This document shows positions 56,576 through 64,000 of a stretch of DNA of 64,000 nucleotides, in pieces. Location: NCBI GenBank assembly GCA_033065855.1, contig JAVXUO010003095.1:65001-129000 (forward strand), given 5' to 3'. The notes beneath the pieces are model-generated. The model did not search any database, was not told where the DNA came from, and was given only the letters and a program-made list of their open reading frames with translations. Numbering within the stretch: the stretch's first letter is position 1; every line of letters starts with the position of its first letter. The position numbers were made by a program, and so were the translations under genes. The stretch comes from Escallonia rubra (lineage: Eukaryota; Streptophyta; Magnoliopsida; Escalloniales; Escalloniaceae).

Positions 56576-57874
56576 GGGTTAATTTTACGCTACACCCTAT
56601 ACTTAGGGGTCAGTTGCACCCAGCACCTCATGGTTCTAATTTTGGCACCCGGCACCAAAATTTTGAAAATCTTGGTTTTTAACACCAGATGACGACTGTT
56701 GACTTGACGTCCGTTAGTTTTTCAGGGGCAAATGCGTCTTTTTCCTGTTAATTCTTTTTCCATATGAACCGGTCAAAATCCCTAATTCCCATCTTCCCCA
56801 AACCCATCCCATGACCTGTAACATAACACTCTTGATCCCATCGATCCCCAAATGGTCTTTCCCTCCAACAGCCCCATCTTCTCTCTCGCAAGCCGTTGCC
56901 ATGGATTCTGACTTCGTGGTTATTGCTCGTTTTTGCTTGCTCATCGGTGATATCGTGGTGGCTCCCTCAGCAACATTGAAACCCAAAGTTGAAGGCTAGA
57001 GCTCTGGTGGTGGTGGCAGCACATATTCGGACAGGAAAACAGAGGTTGTGTGGCATTCACCTGGACAAAATGATGGTGATGATGTTCAATAAGTTCTACC
57101 ACCAGCGGTGTGTGAAGTGGTTGTGGTGCGACCGTTGTAGTCTCGTTGCAAACGTCGAGCAGTAGTGGTGGTGATGCGCCGACTGGCACTATTGCCAGTC
57201 GCGGTGGTGATGGCACCGATTGGCGCTACGTTAATCGTCGTGGTTGTTCCAATAAAAAATACTTCTTAATTTGGTTGTTGGAATTACAGAAAAATTGGTA
57301 TTGGGTTGTTCATCGGCAGTGGTGGGTCAACTGGTGATTGTGGATCTGGCGGCACCACTCCTGTCTATACTCTTCTTCCTTTTTGTGGCACCGCGGTGGT
57401 GAAACTCTACGGCAAACTTTCGATGAGAAATTCACAGGTAGTGGGTGAGAAATTTTCGGCTGAGGCAGCAATCATCCAAAGTCGGCGGTTGTGGTCGATT
57501 ATATTGGACGGTGTGTCGGTCGGCGTTGGTGGCCGTGATTCAATTGGAAGGGTTACCGTGGATTTCGGGATTGAAGGTTGTGGGTGGTCATGGGTGGTCA
57601 GCGGCGATGGGGTTGGGAAGATGATAGTCAACGAGAGAAAAATGGGTGAGGAAATGACGTGGAGGGCCTGATGTAAATTATTGGTGCCATTTGGAGCTGA
57701 TGTGGAAGAAAGGTGGATATAACCGGTAAAAAGACGAGTTTGCCCTTAAAAAATTAACAGGCGTCTGGTCAAAGACCATTTTGACCGTCAATTGGTGCCG
57801 GGTGCCAATTTTAGAACCATGGGGTGCTGGATGCAACTGACCCCAAAGTATAGGGTGTACCGTAAAATTAACCC
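56576..57874. mobile_element. Mutator-like element (Pack-MULE-like), 1299 bp
   Basis: Long terminal inverted repeats: left starts GGGTTAATTTTACGCTACAC; the right end read inward starts GGGTTAATTTTACGGTACAC. Similarity continues through gtcagttgca, cagcacc, catggttcta and ggcacccggcacca, and on to gggcaaatgcgtcttttt near 56730, so each TIR is about 160-180 bp. Perfect 9-bp target duplications CAGAATTGC flank it (56567-56575 and 57875-57883). Long TIRs with a 9-bp duplication are diagnostic of Mutator-like elements. The interior holds no transposase. Confidence 0.9.
56790..57671 (+). other. Possible captured gene fragment inside the MULE
   Basis: The interior is GC-richer than the surroundings and has coding-like open stretches on both strands (plus 56811-56999, 57146-57337, 57306-57671; minus 56714-57216, 57407-57631). 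It is rich in ggtggt words, giving Gly runs one way and His/Pro runs the other. No domain is recognised and no frame is clearly favoured. A CT-rich leader near 56870 with an ATG at 56901 would suit an expressed captured 5' exon. It could equally be noncoding MULE sequence. Confidence 0.35.
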
Positions 57875-57883
57875 CAGAATTGC

Positions 57884-60800
57884 TAACCTTTGCAAGTTCG
57901 GAGTTGATATAATGACTATTTGATTCACCATACTTAGCCCTGCGTGGAACCTATAATCTTGTCTATAGTTTTTGCATCCTAACATTCGGTGTTCATGAAG
58001 AGCATTTATTGCTTTCACTTTGTAACCATGCTTTTGTTTTTCCTTTTTGTCTTTCAATCCCTTTTATTTATTTACCTCTTATGTTGTACAGTTAAGCATT
58101 CTCTATCTTACATTTCGTACTCGGACAAATGGAAATAAAGCCCATTAAAAAGTAGAGACAAAGTTAGAAGGGAATTTATGGTGTGGTTGGGAGTGGGCGG
58201 ATCAAGCCTCTCTCTGCGCGCGCGCGCGCGTGTCTGTGCATGTTCCGCGTGGTAGTGTTGAGTTTGGTAGGTTGCGATATGTGCTAGTGATAGGGTTGTG
58301 TTTGTTGGGTGGCAGTTTTTTTATTAAACTTGGAGGCGATAGGTTGAGTGGCAGTGGTGGGTTCGTTGGCTAGGGAAGAAGGCAGCGGACGAGGAAGTGG
58401 ACGGTGGCCGGTGGTTCTCTTTTGAAGAGAAAAGATCTAGCTTTTTTTATGTTTCGATGTCATTTCCTTTCTGTTTTAATTTAAAAAATTTATGGGTTTG
58501 ACAAATTTATCCCTAATTTTGGACTTAATTGACTGAGGTTTGCTATCAATTAGGAAGGAAAATCATATAAGGTACATACTTGTTGTCTATACAAAGAGTC
58601 CATATTGCTCAAGATAAAGTGTTGCAGATTTGCTTTAACTTTCAATCTAGAGAGTGACCGAAACATCTTAATAGTGATGTGCTTTGAATGCTATTATGTT
58701 AATATCTCATTATTATGATGCAAAAGATTATATATTGGCAAACTACTTTACAAACCGTGCTCAATTACTTTTTGAACGGTGGATCCAAATATCAGGGATT
58801 TTTCTCATAATCATCTTCATGTTCATTAAATCAATAGTGTAGTATTGCCTCCATCCTCGATTCTCTGGTAGGATTCTTGTGCTCGTCCCTGCCCTTCGCA
58901 TGTTGCTGCCCCCTCTTTGCAATTTTCATTTTTCTGCCCTTGCCTTTTCTCATATGTTTTAGCTTCAAGAGCCACCACTAGCCATTACCTTGCAAACCTT
59001 GATGTTATGTTGGTTCAACTAAAGACAACTGTCATTTCAACGCCATGTTACTTGATGTTATAACACATGTCAAAGCACCTACATTGGCAAGGTATTTTCT
59101 TGCACAACTCATATTCGATGAAATTCCTAGCTGAGGTCTAAACCTTAAATCCTAATTATTATGTTTCTCTGATGGTTCGGCTTCTCTTTAGACATAATCA
59201 TTAATCACTTTACTTGCATACATGTCGTTACTTTAATATGGTTCAATACTTGGACAAATGCACTTTCTTGAGTGCACGTGTATAAATAGACAAAGCTCAT
59301 GCGATGCACACAATTTCTTTTCCATCGATATGTCTTGCAATTTGTAGTCGATTAACTTATGTGTTAAAAGCCGTTTCTTCATAATATAAAGTTTTTTGAT
59401 CGTGCAATATCTAGAAAAGTGGAACTGTGGATACTAACTGAATACCTTAGTAGCCATTTAGGGTTGCTCTTATTATATCGAGTACTTCTATAATTGCAGA
59501 TCCATTCTTCCTCCATATTTGTATATTTGTAGAGAGAGATTGGATGTCTCGTTTAACAATATAATTGAAGCCACAAATGACTGGTTTGTTGAGTACAATT
59601 CTATAGAAATCAGTAATTCCTTGCTTCGGTATCTTGCTTTGATTTTGATTACAACACTTCAAGAGTACTTTCTCATTATGCTAAAGCGTGTAACTACGAA
59701 TATATGTAGGGTGCAAGGGCTAACTTAATGACCACAATAGAACTTGTCTTAAGTAATAGAGAGAAGAAAATGTTCAGATGTAATAGAATAAGAGGAGCCC
59801 CCTAAAGAAGAGCTAGGTTATAATTATAGTGTCCCATAAATTCAGGTTGATCAGTTTGAAGGTATTGAAGAGAGAGAGAGACAGAGAGAGAGATAAGGCA
59901 GCTAGCATACTCGAAAGTTGCATTTTGCTGTAGCATGGTTACTATAAACGAAACAATACAAAGAAAACTCTATAGATATAATATTGGAATGCTAGAATGA
60001 AGCATTTCGAGCTCAGTAGATCTAGAGCACTAATTATTTCTAAGCTGATCATGGCAACAACTACACCATCACTTTTGGGCTATTATAAATCGGTACCAGG
60101 GTTTTCATTTGGAAAAATAATACGAAAATCAAATTTTTGCGAGTTACACTTGAATGCGGGCACACTAAAAAAATTGCGTCTGTGTGCATACCTAAATACT
60201 TGAAAACAAGCTTTTTAGAACTTTGAAGGCCTAATACTTGAACTTCAGCAACTAAAAGGAAACCTCGTCTAGAAATTGGAGTAGTCGGTCAGATGGCCGA
60301 GTAGAGTTGCCCAGTTATGTTCAATTGCATAGCCCTTTTAAAAAGACATTGGGTTGGTATCAACTTTCTGCTGAACTCTGGGAATATATTTGCTTAATAT
60401 ATTTTCTAATATGGCTTATAGTCTCCAATGTCCAAAGTCACAGGTGGATCCCTAGAAGTGGACTAACTTCTAGGTACTTAGTAGTTTGTCTCAAATCGAG
60501 TTCGGCAGGACAAATCCTATTGATTATATATGTTGAGAAAAAAAGATAGAAGACACAGTTTACTTATGAAGTTTGTGGCTTTTTCTTTATTTCTTGTTTA
60601 GTTGCTGAATTTTCTTTACAGTTAAGGAGTATTGAACGATACCAGATTCTTTTTTAAAGGAGAAGGAACAGAAGGGGAAGTGACTTAAAGCTCTCCCTTC
60701 ATAGATTGTAGTGTTTTCAAGGAGCAATCACCACGTCGAAAGAGTTGAGTTTTGGAACATGGTGTTCAACAACCTCCTCTTGAAGACTTTTTTCCTTTTT

Positions 60801-60900
60801 CTTTTATGCTAGCATTTTGAATGTTAGGTTCTTACACGAGACACAAGATCTCTCATTAATGTTTCTTGAATTAACAATGAATACTAATTAACGAACAACT
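57884..60900. other. No gene recognised; simple repeats
   Basis: A (GC)n run lies at 58216-58230 in a gtgtgtg context, and a gagaga run at 59870-59892. Short open frames have no known motif. If the 3' end at 60942 belongs to a large Helitron, much of this may be its body, but I see no Rep/helicase or RPA motifs here. Confidence 0.4.
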
Positions 60901-60913
60901 TTTGCTAACAAGC

Positions 60914-60942
60914 TACGTGCATCGCACATGAGAAATAACTAG
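60914..60942 (+). mobile_element. Helitron 3' terminus
   Basis: A hairpin acgtgc-atc-gcacat (one mismatch in the stem), then gagaaata and CTAG, followed by T. This is the canonical plant Helitron 3' end: hairpin 10-12 nt before CTRR, insertion between A and T. It resembles the degenerate end at 4275-4303. The 5' end is not established. Confidence 0.65.
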
Positions 60943-61084
60943 TTCCTAAGAAAAGTGTAATGTACTTATATGCTCACACACATGCACAAAAAAGAAAAGA
61001 GGATGGAAATGAATTGGCTGAAAAAAATTCACATTGAGTTACGTGGTTGAAGGCTATAGGGTTTGGCCTAAAAGTAGGCCGACC

Positions 61085-61300
61085 TTGTTGATTTTCACAG
61101 AAATTGACTAATCGGCCAGTTAGTCAGTGGCCAAAATGATCTTTCGAGGCAAACAATTGGCTGGTCAGAACTAAGTCCATTTTTATGGTAAAACTGGACA
61201 GTTGAGCGGAGACAAGATCGAGTTTTCTAGTAACGCCGACCGGTTGGTCATAAGAAAATTAAATTTTCTTGCCAAAACTGGATGGTTGATCAGAAAGATG
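61085..61300 (+). promoter_or_regulatory. Palindromic repeat cluster upstream of PMD-like copy C
   Basis: Copies: actaatcggccagttagtc (about 61108), aacaattggctggtcag (about 61152), aaactggacagttgag (about 61192), gccgaccggttggtcat (about 61237) and aactggatggttgatcag (about 61279). Spacing is 40-45 bp, the most regular of the four clusters. Function is inferred. Confidence 0.45.
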
Positions 61301-61424
61301 GACAATCAAATATTCAAATCAAACTGGAAATCTTGCTGGAATATTCGAAAACTATCTGATTATTTACTTTTCTAATTTTTTTTACTTTTGACACCTAACC
61401 CTATACAATTTAGGGCTTTCTCAG

Positions 61425-61433
61425 TATATATTT
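61425..61433 (+). promoter_or_regulatory. TATA-like box of PMD-like copy C
   Basis: tatatattt lies 56 bp upstream of the ATG at 61489, after the repeat cluster and followed by a CT-rich leader (ctctcattctcttcc). Position and context fit a core promoter with a short 5' UTR. Confidence 0.45.
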
Positions 61434-61488
61434 AGGACTCATCCATTCAGAATGACATTCGACTCTCATTCTCTTCCAAGAATTCTCA

Positions 61489-63060
61489 ATGGCTTTCGAA
61501 GACGATCCCACAATCTTCGAGCTCCAATTCCGTCCTTTTGCTGATTTGTTCAATAAGATTGAAATAATCCATCTCGATGGGCGATTTAACCTGAAATCTG
61601 TCATGAGTCTAAGGAGTGTGGTTGTTCATAAAGACATTCTTCGTGTAGCATGCAAGTTTCGGGATGTAGATGATCATGGCTTCTGTTTCAGTTTACACGA
61701 ACTTTGCCCTACTTACAAAAAAATTTCTACTTTGGTGGATATTTCGGTCAATCTATCGATCTCTGTTTCAGTCATCCAAGATGGTTATGCTAAAGCCCTC
61801 AAGACCTTACTAAAGGTAAAAAAATTAGTGTGTTAGATCTTTCATCCAAGGCGAAGGTATTCTACTCTCCCCAATGATAAAATATTTTTTTGCTAAACTC
61901 ACAGATCGTGATCACCTGTATTCTTATTTTATGGTTGACTAGCTGCCCTGGCATTATGCTTGGTGGCCAAGTATCTCACTTTTTCTGGCCTTGGTGTGGC
62001 TAATGTGAGGCTTGCTAATATATTGATTCCGATGTCCACCAAAGGCGAAACCCTAATCCCTTTAGTGGTAGCTGAAACTTTGCATGGCATTATGGATGTT
62101 CATTAGGACCCAAGTGTTTCTTTTGGGGCAGCCCCTTGCTGCTATATATGTGGCTGCTGAATTACATGCCTCCTGCTTGGGGAGGGGGGAGATGTCATCC
62201 CAGTGCTTTCTGTTCTCGACCTTTGCTCTTTGAAGGTCGTTCAAGCATAGATGAAAGGATTCATTTTTTGTGTAGGAGAGTCCAAGGATGTCTGTTGGTA
62301 TTGTCCATAGTGGGAAGTTCATGGCTCTACTCTGCAGACTTCTGGATGTTATTGTATCTGTCTCTTGGGATTGCGCAACTCTTCCTTTTACTTGGCCTGT
62401 CAGATTCTAAGACAGTTTGGGTACAAATAGGTTGTTCTTGACTTTTACAGTACCTTCGCCATTGTGGAGGGCATCGTTAGCCCCTCCGTGATCAAAGCTG
62501 CTCTGAAGGGTTAGAGTTCCCCTCCATATTTTGATCATTTTGTAGGAAGGAATAAGTTTGTTCATTGCATGGATTCTGCCGCTTCAATGCTATTGGAGTA
62601 TGTCGATTGGCTTTGGTTCTATGTTGATAGGAAAGTTCAAGCTTTGGAGAGTAAGCTGAGGGCGGAGCTGAACTAACATTTCCTGAGTGCTTGTGAAATA
62701 AGGTCTTTCAGCAAGCTAAGGAGAACGCTCGTGCTGCTATCGGTTTGGGGCCAGAGGCACCTAAGTCTGGCAAGTCTTCTCAGAGTATAAACAAATATTT
62801 GGTAGCCCTTAGGTTGAAGGCAAAGTTTGGTTACTTGAATCAGGCGGTCTCAGATCAATTCTCAACTGTTTGTAAGAGAAGTTTGATATTGACGGGAATC
62901 CGATACAGTCTCTGCACATGGATAAGCCCCGGTTTCTTCACTGCCTTAAGAGAAACCACATAAAAAGCCTCTTCTATCAAAGCTACTCAGAACCGAGAAG
63001 CTGGCCTAGATGCTTGCCTCGAGGATCGGTTTGATTACAAGGGTAATAAAGGTAAATAGA
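61489..63060 (+). pseudogene. PMD-like (DUF7745-type) protein pseudogene, copy C
   Basis: A 115-codon first exon starts at ATG 61489 (MAFEDDPTIFELQFRPFADL) and holds the N-terminal blocks VACKFRDVDDHGFCFSLHEL and AKALKTLLKVKK; it ends near a donor-like aaaggtaaaa at 61813. After an intron (about 61815-61935) blocks follow in shifting frames: AKYLTFSGLGVANVRLANIL (about 61960), LIPLVVAETLHGIMD (about 62056), LLYMWLLNYMPP (about 62136) and EYVDWLWFYVDRKVQALESK (about 62600). The LxEF/AETL and LLQxWxL-like blocks resemble PMD-related DUF7745 proteins. It is less similar to copies A and B than they are to each other. Stops at 62104, 62439 and 62674 mark it as broken. Confidence 0.65.
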
Positions 63061-63079
63061 AAGTGGATCAGACACCAGT

Positions 63080-63570
63080 TTCTCTATCCAGATCTCTTAG
63101 AGGTTGACTTACAAGAAAAGTATGGAAACATGGATGTCAATTTTAAGTCTGGATGAATAGGATACTCTGGCTTCAAAATAAAAATAAAAAAAACAGATGC
63201 TAATAGATTTCCCCTAGTTGCTGATGGGACCTAGAATTTTCCTTTTTGCCCTAACTTTTTCCTAGGCCGCCTTTGCGGGGTTTTCGTCCTCGTGGGCTTT
63301 TTTATTTTTTAAGTATTTTTTTCTTTGCCCCAACTTTTGCCTAGGCTACCTTTTACAGGGTTTTCGTTCTAGCGAGAATTTTTTTTTCTCAGGAATGCAA
63401 TCTATATCTTAGTCATTGGAATAAAAAACTCTTATTAACAATTTGACCGCATCCGAGGTAATTTTACGGGCTACCTACGTACCCCCATCTATGTCTTACA
63501 TCAATTTGTGTGTGCTAGATAATGTTCTTTGGGAGGGTCTGGTCATTCAAAGTTCCATTACAAATTTTGC
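63080..63570. repeat. Tat-type untranslated region with tandem duplication
   Basis: A unit of about 79 bp, tttgccctaactttt ... cctaggccgcc ... gggttttcgtcc, occurs at 63244 and again at 63324. The text ggctacctacgtaccccc at 63471-63488 is typical of Tat-lineage elements. The region lies between the PMD-like gene (plus) and the integrase tail (minus). Confidence 0.6.
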
Positions 63571-63574
63571 TCAA

Positions 63575-63835
63575 GAATAATATTTCTTTAGTTGGTCTAA
63601 ATTGACTAACTATAACAACTTTATTCCATATAAATCGACTAACAACAATACATCCCCATTGCATGATTTGCGTGATCATATAGGGGCTTGAGCAGTTTGG
63701 TTTGAAATTTCCTCACGGTTTTCAAATTTGTCTAATGTTCTTGTTTAACACTAAGTCCCCTTCTTTTAGATCGCTCCCTTTCACTCGCTTGTTAAAGGCT
63801 CAGGCAATCCGCTTCTGGTAAATCTGGATGTAATA
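63575..63835 (-). pseudogene. Tat-like gypsy integrase C-terminus, fragment
   Basis: The minus strand from about 63820 reads YQKRIA, a stop, AFNKRVKGSDLKEGDLVLNK, then NFKPNCSSPYMITQI and, after a shift, VDLYGIKLL and VNLDQLKKYY, ending near 63575. These are the standard final blocks of gypsy integrase (KEGDLVLxK, GKFxPNWxGPY, NxDxLKxYY). The upstream part of pol is not joined to it in this window (no match beyond about 63835). It is convergent with PMD-like copy C, as in Tat elements with an antisense extra gene downstream of pol. Confidence 0.82.
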
Positions 63836-64000
63836 TAACACACAAACATATAGGGACTTAACACTGTGAAATGGAGCTAGTTAATCATGTGCGATCAATT
63901 ACTCGTAATTACAGAAATGGTGAGTGCAATTTAGATAAGAAGGTAATGAAATTTAGAAATTTTTTAGTCTGCAAGACATTCCAAGATGTGACTCGCTGCC

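Noticed and set aside
56714-57671. Several open frames on both strands inside the MULE, up to 121 codons
   Set aside because: Both strands are equally open because of ggt/acc repeats and no frame shows a domain; kept only as a possible captured fragment.
54951-60942. Single 6-kb Helitron from aatctctctacc to the CTAG end
   Set aside because: The 3' end is good but the 5' word is common by chance and no Helitron protein is visible between; not reported as one element.

Overview
This is a plant nuclear window, most likely from a eudicot, made almost entirely of nested and decayed transposable elements. Evidence: Ty1/copia and Ty3/gypsy pol fragments of plant lineages, a CACTA element with plant-type TIRs (CACTACAAGAAAA), Mutator-like and Helitron remnants, hAT-type MITEs and plant-mobile-domain (PMD) proteins. 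I see no intact host gene, rRNA, tRNA or CRISPR array. Every recognisable coding region carries stops, frameshifts or lost catalytic residues. Positions 8292 and 45274 are ambiguous bases (N).

Left part (1-12.6 kb): a CCTAGGCGC-rich repeat with a 5'-UTR-like tail; a Helitron remnant with a broken RPA1-like gene and a 3' hairpin at 4275-4291; a MULE transposase pseudogene cut by a solo gypsy LTR (6043-7467, target duplication GACAT) with its frame restored when the LTR is removed; and a copia element (about 7.65-11.75 kb) whose 3' end is cut by a long gypsy LTR fragment (11751-12581).

Middle (12582-30707): an 18.1-kb CACTA element, or two fused halves, with TTTAGCGACGG-type subterminal repeats at both ends. 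It holds a 51-bp telomere-like array, a 160-bp array, a solo copia LTR (16048-16899, duplication AACTA), two hAT-type MITEs, a second copia element (about 20.5-27.3 kb), and a minus-strand gypsy LTR (27374-30375) carrying a nested SIRE-like solo LTR.

Right part (30.7-64 kb): a Tat/Ogre-like gypsy element (LTR, PBS, gag, protease) on the plus strand is split by a 3.65-kb solo LTR (33232-36878, duplication AGACC). It is then cut at 38077/38078 by a minus-strand chromovirus (38078-48901), which itself contains a second solo LTR of the same family (42921-46442, duplication TTAGA). Next come two head-to-head PMD pseudogenes (minus 48920-50688, plus 52372-54791), a MULE with about 160-bp TIRs and a perfect 9-bp duplication (56576-57874), a Helitron 3' end (60914-60942), and a third PMD-like pseudogene (61489-63060) facing a minus-strand Tat integrase tail (63575-63835).

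The least expected pattern is that clusters of a palindromic ACCGGCCGGT-like motif lie just upstream of the Tat gag and of all three PMD-type genes, in two cases directly next to a TATA-like box. The PMD-type genes look like antisense extra genes of Tat-lineage retrotransposons, and the shared motif may be their common promoter module. That is inference.
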